From Catellatospora sichuanensis (GTDB lineage Bacteria; Actinomycetota; Actinomycetes; Mycobacteriales; Micromonosporaceae): a stretch of DNA of 64,000 nt. This document shows positions 29,539 to 38,850 of this stretch, one piece after another. Made by a program: the position numbers and the translations under genes. Every line of letters starts with the position of its first letter. The first letter of the stretch is position 1. Under the pieces are notes generated by a model. That model was not told where the DNA came from, did no database searches, and worked only from the letters and a program-made list of their open reading frames with translations. The stretch is from contig NZ_VIQO01000002.1 of the NCBI RefSeq assembly GCF_007483665.1, positions 372,001 through 436,000 on the forward strand, read 5' to 3'.

Positions 29539-32500
29539 ATGACATCGCAGTCCGAGTCCGCGCCGCTCCGCAACAGGCCGCCCCGCAACCCCAGCCAGCT
29601 CACCGAGCTGCGTAAACGCGTCGACGAGCTGATGGCGCAGGATCGCCGCAGGCTCGGCCGGCGCCTCGACGGCGTACGCCGGGCCAAGCCCGGACCGGCG
29701 CTGGACGCCACCGTGGCGCAGATCACTGCGGCCGTGGTGACCGCCGAGGAGAAGCTCGCACTGCGGGTCGCCGGGGTGCCCGCGGTCACCTATCCGGCCG
29801 AGCTGCCGGTCAGCCAGAAGCGCGACGACATCGCCGACGCGATCCGCGGCCACCAGGTCGTGATCGTCGCGGGCGAGACGGGCTCCGGCAAGACCACCCA
29901 GATCCCGAAGATCTGCCTGGAGCTGGGCCGCGGCGTGCGCGGGCTGATCGGCCATACCCAGCCGCGCCGGTTGGCCGCGCGTACGGTCGCCGAGCGCATC
30001 GCCGAGGAGCTGGCGACCCCGCTCGGCGGCGTGGTCGGCTGGAAGGTGCGGTTCACCGACCACGTCGGCGACCAGACGATGATCAAGCTGATGACCGACG
30101 GCATCCTGCTGGCAGAGATCCAGCACGACCGGATGCTCTCGATGTACGACACGCTGATCATCGACGAGGCGCACGAGCGCAGCCTCAACATCGACTTCAT
30201 CCTCGGCTACCTCAGGCAGCTGCTCCCGAAGCGGCCCGACCTCAAGGTGATCATCACCTCGGCGACCATCGACCCGGAGCGCTTCGCCGCGCACTTCTCG
30301 ACGGCCGTCGTCGGCGGCGAGCCGGAGCCCGCCCCGATCGTCGAGGTGTCCGGCCGGACGTACCCGGTCGAGGTCCGCTACCGGCCGCTCGTCGTCGAGG
30401 GCGACGAGGAGGACGGCGACGAGGAGCGCGACCAGATCCAGGCCATCTCCGACGCCGTCGACGAGCTGGCCATGGAAGCGCCAGGGGACGTGCTGGTCTT
30501 CCTCAGCGGTGAGCGGGAGATCCGCGACACCGCGGAGGCGCTGCGCAAACGCAACCTGCGGCACACCGAGATCCTGCCGCTGTACGCCCGGCTGTCCACC
30601 GCCGAGCAGCACAAGGTCTTCCAGCAGCACACCGGGCGGCGCATCGTGCTCGCGACCAACGTCGCCGAGACGTCGCTGACCGTGCCGGGCATCAAGTACG
30701 TGGTCGACCCGGGCACGGCCCGCATCTCCCGCTACAGCAACCGGCTCAAGGTGCAGCGGCTGCCGATCGAGGCGGTCTCGCAGGCCTCGGCCAACCAGCG
30801 CAAGGGCCGCTGCGGGCGCCTGTCGGACGGCATCGCGATCCGCCTGTACGACGAGGCGGACTTCATCGGGCGGCCGGAGTTCACCGAGCCGGAGATCCTG
30901 CGTACCAACCTGGCCTCGGTCATCCTGCAGATGATCTCGCTGGGGCTCGGCGACATCGCCGCGTTCCCGTTCATCGACCCGCCGGACCGCCGCAACATCG
31001 CCGACGGCCTCGACCTGCTGCACGAGCTGGGTGCGCTGGAGGCCCCGGTGCGCGGCGAGCCCGGCAAGCTCACCCCGCTCGGCCGCAAGCTGGCCCAGTT
31101 GCCCGTCGATCCGCGCCTGGGCCGCATGGTCCTGGAGGCCGACCGCAACGGCTGCCTGCGCGAGGTGCTGATCATCACGGCGGCGCTGTCCATCCAGGAC
31201 CCGCGCGAGCGCCTGGCGGACAAGCAGCAGGCCGCGGGTGAGAAGCACGCCCGCTTCGCCGACAAGGACTCCGACTTCGTCGCGTTCCTCAACCTGTGGA
31301 ACTGGATCAAGGAGCAGCAGCAGGAACTGTCCTCCAACCAGTTCCGGCGCACGTGCAAGACCGACTTCCTGCACTACCTGCGCATCCGGGAGTGGCAGGA
31401 CCTGGAGTCGCAGCTCCGCCAGGTCGTCAAGGGCATGGGCTTCACACTGAACACGGTGCCGGCCGACCCGCAGCGGATGCATCAGGCGCTGCTGGCCGGA
31501 CTGCTGTCGCACATCGGCATGTACGACCCGGAGAAGCGCGACTTCATCGGCGCCCGCAACGCGCGGTTCTCGCTGTTCCCGGGCTCGTCGCTGTTCAAGA
31601 AGTCGCCCAAGTGGGTCATGGCGGCCGAGCTGGTCGAGACCTCGCGCCTCTGGGGCCGCATCGCCGCGAAGATCGAGCCCGAGTGGGCCGAGAGCCTGGC
31701 CGAGCACCTGGTGAAGCGGCAGTACAGCGAGCCGCACTGGGAGAAGAAGCAGGCCGCGGTGCTGGCGTACGAGAAGGTGACCCTCTACGGCATCCCCATC
31801 GTCGCCAAGCGGAAGGTCAACTTCGGCCGCATCGACCCGGCGCTGTCCCGGGAGCTGTTCATCCGCCACGCCCTGGTCGACGGCGACTGGGAGACCCACC
31901 ACGAGTTCTTCCACGCCAACCGCGACCTGCTGGCCGAGGTGGAGGAGCTGGAGCACCGGGTACGCCGCCGCGACATCCTGGTCGACGACGGCACCCTGTT
32001 CGACTTCTACGACGAGCGCCTGCCCGCCGACATCGTCTCCGGCCGCCACTTCGACAGCTGGTGGAAGAAGGCCCGCCACGAGACGCCGGACCTGCTCAGC
32101 TTCGAGAAGTCGATGCTGGTCAACGAGGCCGCGGGCGGCGTCGACGAGGACGACTACCCGGACGCCTGGCAGCAGGGCGAGTTCGAGCTGCCGCTGACCT
32201 ACCAGTTCGAGCCGGGCGCCAACGCCGACGGCGTCACCGTGCACATCCCGCTGCCGCTGCTCAACCAGATCACCCCGGCCGGATTCGACTGGCAGATCCC
32301 GGGCGTACGCGAGGAGCTGTCCGTCGCGCTGGTGCGCTCGCTGCCCAAGGCGATCCGGCGCAACTTCGTGCCCGTGCCCGACTACGTCAAGGAGGCGCTC
32401 GCCGGGCAGAAGCCCGACGGGCAGCCGCTGCTGGCGCTACTGGAGCGGCAGCTGCGCGCGATGACCGGCGTGGTGGTGGCCCGCGAGGCCTGGGAGCCCG

Positions 32501-33513
32501 ACAAGGTGCCCGACCACCTGCGGATGACCTTCCGGGTCGAGGACGAGCAGGGCAGGACCCTCGCCGAGGGCAAGGATCTGGCCGAACTCAAGCGAAAGCT
32601 GCGGGACAAAGCGCAGGCCGCGGTCGCCGCGGCGGCCGACGACATGGAGCAGCACGGGCTGCGCGCGTGGACCATCGGCCCGCTCGCGAAGATCGTGGAG
32701 CGGCAACGAGGCGGCTACGCCGTCAAGGGCTACCCGGCCCTCGTCGACGAGGGCGACAGCGTCGGTGTCGGCGTCTTCGACAGCCCCGGCGAGCAGTGGA
32801 CCGCGATGTGGCGCGGCACCCGGCGGCTGGTGCTGCTGGGCGCGCCGCCGCCGCTGAAGTCGCTCCAGGGGCGGCTGTCCAACCAGGCGAAGCTGTCGCT
32901 GAGCCGCAACCCGCACGGCAGCGTCGCGAAACTGCTCGAGGACGTGGTCACCACCGCCGTCGACAAGGTGATCATCGAGTCGGGCGGTCCGGCCTGGGAC
33001 AACGACGCGTTCGCGGCCCTGGTCACCAAGGCGCGGGCCGACATGCCCGACACGATGTACGAGATCCTGCAGCAGCTGGAGCCGATCCTGTCGCTCGCCT
33101 ACGACATCGACCGGCAGCTCAAGTCGATCACCAATGTGCTGCTGGTGCGGTCGGTGGCCGACATCCGGGCTCAGCTCACCGGGCTGGTGTACCCCGGGTT
33201 CGTGGCCGCCACCGGGCTTCGCAGACTGCCCGACCTGGTGCGTTACCTGCGCGCGATCGAGCAGCGGCTGGCCAAGCTGCCCGGGGCGCCCCAGCGCGAC
33301 CGGGAACGGCTGCTGCTGATCGAGGACGTCCAGCAGGAGTACGCCGACGCTCGTGCCTCGGTCCGGCCCGGCGCACCCGGCTGGGACACCCTGGCCGAGG
33401 TCCGCTGGATGATCGAGGAGTTGCGGGTCAGCTACTTCGCCCAGTCGCTCGGCACGCCGTATCCGGTCTCCGACAAGCGCATCTACCGCGCCCTGGCGAC
33501 CGTGCCCGCCTGA
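29539..33513 (+). CDS. hrpA: ATP-dependent RNA helicase, HrpA type (DEAH)
   Basis: 1324 residues. Motif I GETGSGKTTQ (Lys118), TQPRRLAARTVAERIAEEL, DEAH at 209-212, motif III SATID, and motif VI QRKGRCGR define a DEAH/RHA helicase; the HA2 and OB-fold regions follow (LDLLHELGALEA). The C-terminal ~500 residues are the HrpA-specific extension. HrpA helicases act on mRNA and, in E. coli, on stalled ribosomes. Start ATG 29539 has a TATCCT box upstream and no clear ribosome site. A perfect 50-bp palindrome follows the stop. Confidence 0.95.
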   Translation: MTSQSESAPLRNRPPRNPSQLTELRKRVDELMAQDRRRLGRRLDGVRRAKPGPALDATVAQITAAVVTAEEKLALRVAGVPAVTYPAELPVSQKRDDIADAIRGHQVVIVAGETGSGKTTQIPKICLELGRGVRGLIGHTQPRRLAARTVAERIAEELATPLGGVVGWKVRFTDHVGDQTMIKLMTDGILLAEIQHDRMLSMYDTLIIDEAHERSLNIDFILGYLRQLLPKRPDLKVIITSATIDPERFAAHFSTAVVGGEPEPAPIVEVSGRTYPVEVRYRPLVVEGDEEDGDEERDQIQAISDAVDELAMEAPGDVLVFLSGEREIRDTAEALRKRNLRHTEILPLYARLSTAEQHKVFQQHTGRRIVLATNVAETSLTVPGIKYVVDPGTARISRYSNRLKVQRLPIEAVSQASANQRKGRCGRLSDGIAIRLYDEADFIGRPEFTEPEILRTNLASVILQMISLGLGDIAAFPFIDPPDRRNIADGLDLLHELGALEAPVRGEPGKLTPLGRKLAQLPVDPRLGRMVLEADRNGCLREVLIITAALSIQDPRERLADKQQAAGEKHARFADKDSDFVAFLNLWNWIKEQQQELSSNQFRRTCKTDFLHYLRIREWQDLESQLRQVVKGMGFTLNTVPADPQRMHQALLAGLLSHIGMYDPEKRDFIGARNARFSLFPGSSLFKKSPKWVMAAELVETSRLWGRIAAKIEPEWAESLAEHLVKRQYSEPHWEKKQAAVLAYEKVTLYGIPIVAKRKVNFGRIDPALSRELFIRHALVDGDWETHHEFFHANRDLLAEVEELEHRVRRRDILVDDGTLFDFYDERLPADIVSGRHFDSWWKKARHETPDLLSFEKSMLVNEAAGGVDEDDYPDAWQQGEFELPLTYQFEPGANADGVTVHIPLPLLNQITPAGFDWQIPGVREELSVALVRSLPKAIRRNFVPVPDYVKEALAGQKPDGQPLLALLERQLRAMTGVVVAREAWEPDKVPDHLRMTFRVEDEQGRTLAEGKDLAELKRKLRDKAQAAVAAAADDMEQHGLRAWTIGPLAKIVERQRGGYAVKGYPALVDEGDSVGVGVFDSPGEQWTAMWRGTRRLVLLGAPPPLKSLQGRLSNQAKLSLSRNPHGSVAKLLEDVVTTAVDKVIIESGGPAWDNDAFAALVTKARADMPDTMYEILQQLEPILSLAYDIDRQLKSITNVLLVRSVADIRAQLTGLVYPGFVAATGLRRLPDLVRYLRAIEQRLAKLPGAPQRDRERLLLIEDVQQEYADARASVRPGAPGWDTLAEVRWMIEELRVSYFAQSLGTPYPVSDKRIYRALATVPA

Positions 33514-33548
33514 CGTCGAGGGACCGCGCCCGGCGGACATACGACGTA

Positions 33549-33598
33549 GCGGCCCACGACTTTTGTGATGTGGCCACATCACAAAAGTCGTGGGCCGC
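33549..33598. terminator. Perfect 50-bp palindrome between convergent genes
   Basis: The two 25-bp halves are exact reverse complements with no spacer at all. The half-arm starts GCGGCCCACGACTTTTGTGA and the centre is TGGCCA. It lies between hrpA and the minus-strand membrane gene that stops at 33604. In RNA it would form a very strong hairpin on either strand; T-runs lie inside the arms rather than after them. Confidence 0.75.
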
Positions 33599-33603
33599 GT
33601 GGG

Positions 33604-34563
33604 TCAGTCTCTCTCCAGCTTGATGGTCTGCTGGTCGGCGGGCGGGGTGAGCATGACCGTCGACTCCTCAGGCAGCGGCGGCGGCACCGGGCTCTGCGGA
33701 GCCGGCGGCGCGCTCGGAGCAGGCGGCGTGGCCGGGGACTGCGCGACCGGGGCAGCGGTCGGCGCCGGAGGAGTCGGCTGGGTCGCAGCTTGTGCGGCGA
33801 CCGTGGGCTGGGCGGCGGGCTGGGCCGCCGCGGCGGCGACGGCCGACTCGGTCGCCGGGGTGCGGCGCGGCAGCGGCGGGGCCTCGCCGGGCGGAGCAGC
33901 CACGACGGGCGCGGCTTTCGGCGGGGCCGCCTTCGGCGGTGCGGCCTGCGGTGGCGCGACCGGTGCCGGGGGCACGTTCACCGTCGGGATGCTCTGCGGC
34001 GTGGCACGCGGGTAGTGCAGCGACGGCGGCGGCACATCGGGCAGACCGGTGTACCCGGTCTCGCCGGGCACGCTGGTGAACGCCCGGGTCTGGTCCGCGG
34101 GCACGGCCGGGCGTCCCTGCTGCGGGTATGCCGCCAGCGCGACGGTCTCGTCGGCCAGCCGCTCGTGCTTGCGCCAGCGGCGCGGGCTGACCACCGTGGC
34201 CAGCAGCGGCACCGCCAGCACCAGGCCGAGGCCGGACTGGCCGACCGCGCCGCCCATGTGCACGTCGAGCATCGCGAACGTGTCGGCATAGGACTGCGAC
34301 CAGCCCGCGGCCCACCCGCTCATGCCGAGCATGCCCAGCCCGGCCAGGAACGGGCCGACCGGGGACAGCCGGACCATGATGAGGATCGCGTAGAGGATGC
34401 TCGCCAGCAGCAGCGCGCCCGCGGCCACGGCGGCGTCGAGGACCGCGGACGGCGCACCGCCGGACACCCACATGGTCTGGAAGGCGCTGAGTCCGGTGCC
34501 GGTCAGCAAGAAGATCGCTGGAGCGAAGACGAGCGCGAGCAGAAACGATCCAATGTGGCGCAT
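33604..34563 (-). CDS. Membrane protein with Pro/Ala-rich C-terminal tail
   Basis: 319 residues. Four membrane segments occupy the first ~135 (IGSFLLALVFAPAIFLLTGTG, VLDAAVAAGALLLASILYAILI, PFLAGLGMLGMSGWAAG, GLGLVLAVPLLATVV), with MVRLSPVGPFL between helices. The remainder is a low-complexity tail of Pro, Ala and Gln (PPQAAPPKAAPPKAAP) ending PPADQQTIKLERD. The first half is related to the next gene upstream (34578), including an MRH start and the SPVGP loop. The function is unknown. ATG 34563 lies 14 nt after the stop of that gene, so both are in one operon. Confidence 0.8.
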   Translation of the reverse strand: MRHIGSFLLALVFAPAIFLLTGTGLSAFQTMWVSGGAPSAVLDAAVAAGALLLASILYAILIMVRLSPVGPFLAGLGMLGMSGWAAGWSQSYADTFAMLDVHMGGAVGQSGLGLVLAVPLLATVVSPRRWRKHERLADETVALAAYPQQGRPAVPADQTRAFTSVPGETGYTGLPDVPPPSLHYPRATPQSIPTVNVPPAPVAPPQAAPPKAAPPKAAPVVAAPPGEAPPLPRRTPATESAVAAAAAQPAAQPTVAAQAATQPTPPAPTAAPVAQSPATPPAPSAPPAPQSPVPPPLPEESTVMLTPPADQQTIKLERD

Positions 34564-34577
34564 CCATGCCTCCGGGG

Positions 34578-35159
34578 TCAGACCTTGGTTGGCGCGCTCC
34601 AGGATGGCGTATCGACGCCGCTCGCCTCTGCCGGGGTCCGCAAGTCCGCGAAGCCGTTGAACGAGTCGCGGTCTGCCAGCGTGTTCTCGTGGCGGTCGGC
34701 GGCGGACGGGGCGAGCATCTCCGGCCAGGTCGGCTCGGTCGCCGCGGCCGGGCGCGGCCAGCTGCGCCAGCGCTGCAGGCTCAGCACGGCGATCAGCAGC
34801 ATCGTCCCGATCAACCCCAGCACGCCGCTGGACACCGGGCTCAGGGGGACGATGAGGGTGCCGGAGACCTCCAACAGGTCAGGAAGCATCTGCTTGGCCG
34901 CTTCGGGCCGGACGATGAGGAAGGCGGTCGCGCCGACGTAGCTCGACGCCACGAACAGCGGTCCCACGGGGGACACCCGCAGGCTTCCGACCAGGCCGAG
35001 CAGCAGGCCGACGGCGGCGAACAGCACCAGCCCCAGCCATAGCGGACGGTGACCGCCGATCTGCGCGGCGTCGAACATGACGGCCTGTCCGTAGGCGACG
35101 GCGAACCAGGCCAGGGGCGTGATCACAATTCCGGCGAGAAGGCTCCATACATGGCGCAT
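34578..35159 (-). CDS. Four-helix membrane protein, paralogue of its downstream neighbour
   Basis: 193 residues: MRHVWSLLAGIVITPLAWFA, LWLGLVLFAAVGLLLGLVGSL, a loop with LRVSPVGPLFVASSYVG, and two further hydrophobic segments to about residue 125, then a soluble acidic tail. The spacing of helices and the SPVGP motif match the protein encoded at 33604, so a tandem duplication is likely. There is no catalytic motif. It is first gene of the operon and divergent from the thioesterase gene at 35217, with a 57-bp shared promoter region. Confidence 0.8.
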   Translation of the reverse strand: MRHVWSLLAGIVITPLAWFAVAYGQAVMFDAAQIGGHRPLWLGLVLFAAVGLLLGLVGSLRVSPVGPLFVASSYVGATAFLIVRPEAAKQMLPDLLEVSGTLIVPLSPVSSGVLGLIGTMLLIAVLSLQRWRSWPRPAAATEPTWPEMLAPSAADRHENTLADRDSFNGFADLRTPAEASGVDTPSWSAPTKV

Positions 35160-35216
35160 GTGGCGCTACCTTACTGAAATCCCGCCGTGCGTCAACCGTT
35201 CGGCCGAGGGCGTACG

Positions 35217-35735
35217 GTGAACGGCGTGATCGACACTCCGCCGCACGGCCATCCGACCGCGTTCTCGCGGGTCACGTTGAGCCGCATCATGACGAACCAG
35301 GACGTCAACCTGTACGGGACCGTGCACGGTGGCGTGATCATGAAGTTCGTGGACGACGCGGCGGGCGCCGCCGCGGCCCGGCACTGCGGGTTCAACGCGG
35401 TGACGGTCGCCATCGACGAGATCACGCTCATGGTGCCGGTCAAGGTCGGCGACCTGGTGCACGCCAAGGCGCAGGTCAACTGGACCGGTAAGACCTCGCT
35501 GGAGATCGGTGTGACGGTGCTCGCCGAGCGCTGGAACGAGGCCGACCGCGAGCCCGTCAACGTGGCCACGGCATACCTGGTGTTCGTCGGGGTCGACGCC
35601 GAGGGCAACCCGCGTGCGGTGCCGCCGGTGCTCCCGGAGAGCCCCGACGACGTACGCCGCTCCCACGAGGCCGAGATCCGCCGCGAGCACCGGCTCGCCC
35701 GCCGCCAGGCCATCGACCGCCACCGCGCCGGCTGA
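35217..35735 (+). CDS. Hotdog-fold acyl-CoA thioesterase (YciA/BACH type)
   Basis: 172 residues. NLYGTVHGGVIMKFVDDAAGAAAARHCG is the hotdog helix with the catalytic Asp/His-rich loop, followed by VTVAIDEITLMVPVKVGDLV and VNVATAYLVFVGVDAEGNP, typical of broad-range acyl-CoA hydrolases. A basic helical tail (EAEIRREHRLARRQAIDRHR) ends the protein. GTG 35217 was chosen because GAGGG lies six bases upstream; a second GTG at 35226 is possible. It would hydrolyse acyl-CoAs in the cytosol. Confidence 0.88.
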   Translation: MNGVIDTPPHGHPTAFSRVTLSRIMTNQDVNLYGTVHGGVIMKFVDDAAGAAAARHCGFNAVTVAIDEITLMVPVKVGDLVHAKAQVNWTGKTSLEIGVTVLAERWNEADREPVNVATAYLVFVGVDAEGNPRAVPPVLPESPDDVRRSHEAEIRREHRLARRQAIDRHRAG

Positions 35736-35896
35736 GCCTGACGATCGGACGCTGATGGCGGCGCGGCCCATGGGCGGGCCGGATGCGGTGTGCCCGGACC
35801 CAGCGCGGGGACCGCGGGCCAGGTCGGAGAATGATCCTTCGCGCCATGCGGCAGGATGCGAACAGCGAGTACGACGATGTTTCGCGGGAGAGGATC

Positions 35897-37840
35897 ATGA
35901 TGACTGAAGCGCTGTGGACCCCACCGGCCGACATCAGACAGCACTCCCGCATCGGCGATTACCTGGGCTGGCTGGCGCGCGAGCGCGGGCTGGCCTTCGG
36001 CTCCTACGACGAGCTGTGGCGCTGGAGCACCACGGACCTCGCCGGCTTCTGGTCCTCGATCTGGGACTACTTCGAGGTGATCGCCCATGACCAGCCCACG
36101 GATGTGTTGGCCGACGCCACCATGCCGGGGGCGGAGTGGTTTCCCGGCGCGACGCTGAACTACGCCGAGCACGTGCTGCGTATGCCGGGCATCGGCGACG
36201 ACGAGCCCGTGGTGCTGGGCTACTCGCAGACCCGCGAACCGGTCATCCTCACCGCCGCGCAGCTGCGCGAGCAGGTCCGCCGGGCGCGGGCCGGGCTGCG
36301 CCGCCTCGGGGTCGGCGAGGGCGACCGGGTGGCGGCATACCTGCCGAACATCCCGGAGACCGTGGTGCTGATGCTGGCCACGGCCAGCCTCGGTGCGATC
36401 TTCTCGTCCTGCGCGCCCGAGTTCGGCACCCGCAGCGTCACCGACCGCTGGCAGCAGATCTCCCCGAAGGTCCTGGTCGCCGTCGACGGCTACCGGTACG
36501 GCGAGAAGCTCATCGACCGGCAGGGCGAGGTGGCGGCCATCCAGGCGGCGCTGCCGTCGCTGGCGCACACCGTGCTGCTGCCGTACACCCAGGGCCGGAT
36601 CGGCCTCGGGGAGCTGGCCGCCGACACCGACGAGCCGATGGAGTTCACCCCGGTCCCGTTCGCCCAGCCGCTGTACGTCCTCTACTCCTCCGGCACCACC
36701 GGCCTGCCCAAGCCGATCGTGCACGGCCACGGCGGCATCCTGCTGGAGCACCTGAAGATGCTCGCCCTGCACCACGACCTGGGGCCGGGCGACCGCTACT
36801 TCTGGTTCTCCACCACCGGCTGGATGATGTGGAACTACCTGGTCTCCGGCCCGGCCGTGGGCGCGGCGATCGTGCTGTTCGACGGCAACCCGGCCGCCCC
36901 CGACCTGGGCGCGCTGTGGCGGCTGGCCGAGGAGGCGGGCATGACCTACTTCGGCACCTCCGCGCCGTACCTGCTGGCCTGCCGCAAGGAGGGCATCGTG
37001 CCGCGGGGGATCGCGGACCTGTCCAAGCTGCGCGGGCTGGGTTCGACCGGGGCGCCGCTGCCGCCCGAGGGCTACGTGTGGGTGTACGAGAACGTCAAGC
37101 CCGACCTGCTGCTGATCTCGCTGTCCGGCGGCACCGACGTGTGCACGGGCTTCGTCGGCGGCACCCCGCTCAACCCGGTCTACCCCGGTGAGATCGCGGC
37201 CCGCTGCCTCGGCGCGAAGGTGGAGGCGTACGACCCGACCGGCCACCCCGTCGACAACGCGCTCGGCGAGCTGGTGATCAGCGCGCCGATGCCGAGCATG
37301 CCGGTCGCGTTCTGGGGCGACACCGACGGCTCGCGTTACCGCGAGGCGTACTTCGACGTGTTCCCCGGCGTCTGGCGGCACGGCGACTGGATCACCGTCA
37401 CCGACCGCGGCACCTGCGTCATCACCGGCCGCTCCGACGCCACCCTCAACCGCGGCGGCGTACGCCTCGGCACCGCCGAGTTCTACTCGGTCGTCGAGGG
37501 CATGGCCGAGGTCGCCGACTCGGTGGTGGTGCACCTGGAGGACGACGAGGGAGGCGCGGGCGAACTGCTCCTGTTCGTGGTCCTCCAGCCCGGCCTCGAC
37601 CTGGACGACGCCCTCAAGTCGAAGATCGCCCGCGAGCTGCGTACCGCGCTGTCCCCCCGGCACATCCCCGACGTGATCCACCAGGTCGCGGCCGTCCCGC
37701 GCACCCTGTCCGGGAAGAAGCTCGAGGTCCCCGTCAAGCGCATCCTCACCGGCACCCCGGTCGAGTCCGCCGCCGCCAAGGGCGCCCTCGCCAACCCCGA
37801 CTCCCTCCTCGCCTTCGAACACCTCGCCAAGCAACGCTGA
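35897..37840 (+). CDS. Acetoacetyl-CoA synthetase (acetoacetate--CoA ligase)
   Basis: 647 residues, the usual AacS length. The N-terminal LWTPPADIRQHSRIGDYLGWL with FWSSIWDYFEV is typical of this subfamily. The AMP-binding motif reads VLYSSGTTGLPKPIVHGHGG, followed by WFSTTGWMMWNYLVS and GGTDVCTGFVGG. GDWITVTDRGTCVITGRSDATLNRGGVRLG is the hinge, and LSGKKLEVPVKRIL holds the catalytic Lys. It activates acetoacetate to acetoacetyl-CoA for anabolic use. MM starts at 35897/35900 with GAGAGG upstream; either ATG may be used. The gene ends before a conserved convergent hairpin. Confidence 0.9.
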   Translation: MMTEALWTPPADIRQHSRIGDYLGWLARERGLAFGSYDELWRWSTTDLAGFWSSIWDYFEVIAHDQPTDVLADATMPGAEWFPGATLNYAEHVLRMPGIGDDEPVVLGYSQTREPVILTAAQLREQVRRARAGLRRLGVGEGDRVAAYLPNIPETVVLMLATASLGAIFSSCAPEFGTRSVTDRWQQISPKVLVAVDGYRYGEKLIDRQGEVAAIQAALPSLAHTVLLPYTQGRIGLGELAADTDEPMEFTPVPFAQPLYVLYSSGTTGLPKPIVHGHGGILLEHLKMLALHHDLGPGDRYFWFSTTGWMMWNYLVSGPAVGAAIVLFDGNPAAPDLGALWRLAEEAGMTYFGTSAPYLLACRKEGIVPRGIADLSKLRGLGSTGAPLPPEGYVWVYENVKPDLLLISLSGGTDVCTGFVGGTPLNPVYPGEIAARCLGAKVEAYDPTGHPVDNALGELVISAPMPSMPVAFWGDTDGSRYREAYFDVFPGVWRHGDWITVTDRGTCVITGRSDATLNRGGVRLGTAEFYSVVEGMAEVADSVVVHLEDDEGGAGELLLFVVLQPGLDLDDALKSKIARELRTALSPRHIPDVIHQVAAVPRTLSGKKLEVPVKRILTGTPVESAAAKGALANPDSLLAFEHLAKQR

Positions 37841-37862
37841 CCGCTCCCACGCCCCGTTTTTC

Positions 37863-37927
37863 ATAGACGTTGGCCTATCTCATCGAGAGTGATCTACGTT
37901 TTTTCGATGAGATAGGCCAACGTCTAT
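37863..37927. terminator. Convergent hairpin with conserved core (copy 1)
   Basis: Exact 24-bp arms (37863-37886, 37904-37927) around a 17-nt loop containing a T-run. The core TAGACGTTGGCCTAT recurs with compensatory changes at 56943. It lies between convergent genes ending at 37840 and 37980, so a bidirectional terminator is likely. Confidence 0.75.
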
Positions 37928-37979
37928 TGAAGTGGGGGTGCGCCGCCCCCGCCATCGCCGCGGCGGGGGTTGGGGTTGA

Positions 37980-38693
37980 TCAGGGGATGAGGCGGGCTCG
38001 TTCCGTGGCGGCGCGGGTGTCGAGGATGCCGGGGGCGGTGCGGTACGAGAGGACCAGTGACGCGCCGGCGGCGATCGGGGCGGTCAGCCAGTCGAGCGGG
38101 CGCGGGTGCGCGCCGATGTCGATCAGTACCCGGTCGCCCTTGTCGATCTCCAGCTCCTTGGCGCGGGCCAGGGATCGCTCCGCCAGTTCGGCGTGCGTGA
38201 TCGAACCACCGCCGCCGGGCAACCCGACCAGCGAGGGCGCGCCGGGGTCGGCGGCCGGGCCGCCGTAGAAGTCGCCGTGGGCGCGGGCCGAGCTGACCCA
38301 GTCCGACACGCCCGGCGGCAGGCCGCGCAGCGGCAGCGCGAACGGGTGCAGGCTCACGGCGTACGTGTCGGGCGCGGCCGCGGTGCCCTCGGGCTCGATG
38401 AAGGCGACATCGGCGGGCACGTCCGCGCTGTGCGACACGGCCAGACCTGCCGTCCAGGCGGCCAGCATGATCGAGGCGGTCTGCCAGTGCGGGGGCAGCG
38501 AGATCGAGGCGACGCTGCCGGGGCCGAGCCCGCACCCGTCGACGAGCAGGTTCGCCGTCTTGGACACCCAGTTGGCCAGAGTCGCGCCGGAGAGCTCGGT
38601 ACGCTCACCCGTCGCGTCGTCGTACCAGGTGAGAAGGGGTTTTGCCGGATCGGTGGCGACCGTCGCGGCGAAGAGCTGACCGATAGTGGACAC
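37980..38693 (-). CDS. TIGR03089-family protein (half-length acyl-CoA synthetase fold)
   Basis: 237 residues resembling only the N-terminal half of adenylate-forming enzymes: PAKPLLTWYDDATGERTELSGATLANWVSKTANLL and the GPGSVASISLPPHWQTASIMLAAW helix. The AMP-binding P-loop and the C-terminal hinge are absent, as I recall is normal for TIGR03089 in actinobacteria. It is therefore probably non-catalytic, perhaps a regulator or chaperone of acyl activation. It is unlikely to be a recent truncation because the reading frame ends cleanly. Promoter and start (ATG 38693) are divergent from the GT4 gene. Confidence 0.82.
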   Translation of the reverse strand: MSTIGQLFAATVATDPAKPLLTWYDDATGERTELSGATLANWVSKTANLLVDGCGLGPGSVASISLPPHWQTASIMLAAWTAGLAVSHSADVPADVAFIEPEGTAAAPDTYAVSLHPFALPLRGLPPGVSDWVSSARAHGDFYGGPAADPGAPSLVGLPGGGGSITHAELAERSLARAKELEIDKGDRVLIDIGAHPRPLDWLTAPIAAGASLVLSYRTAPGILDTRAATERARLIP

Positions 38694-38850
38694 GTGGTCA
38701 GGCTACCGACACTGCCGCGTCGTGGACCTTGCCATGGGGCATGTCGGGCGTAGTCTGAAGCGTGACTGCTGTGAAACAGCGCACAGTCTCACAACCGCAG
38801 AGCGGCGGTCGGCTGGGCTGCGCTGCACACCCCCACAAGGAGTGTTCACC

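Noticed and set aside
28846-32244. 1132-codon open frame antisense to hrpA
   Set aside because: It lies opposite a fully conserved helicase, has no ribosome site and shows shadow composition.
35192-37864. 890-codon frame antisense to the thioesterase and acetoacetyl-CoA synthetase genes
   Set aside because: Spans two unrelated sense genes on the other strand; composition is typical of GC-rich shadows.
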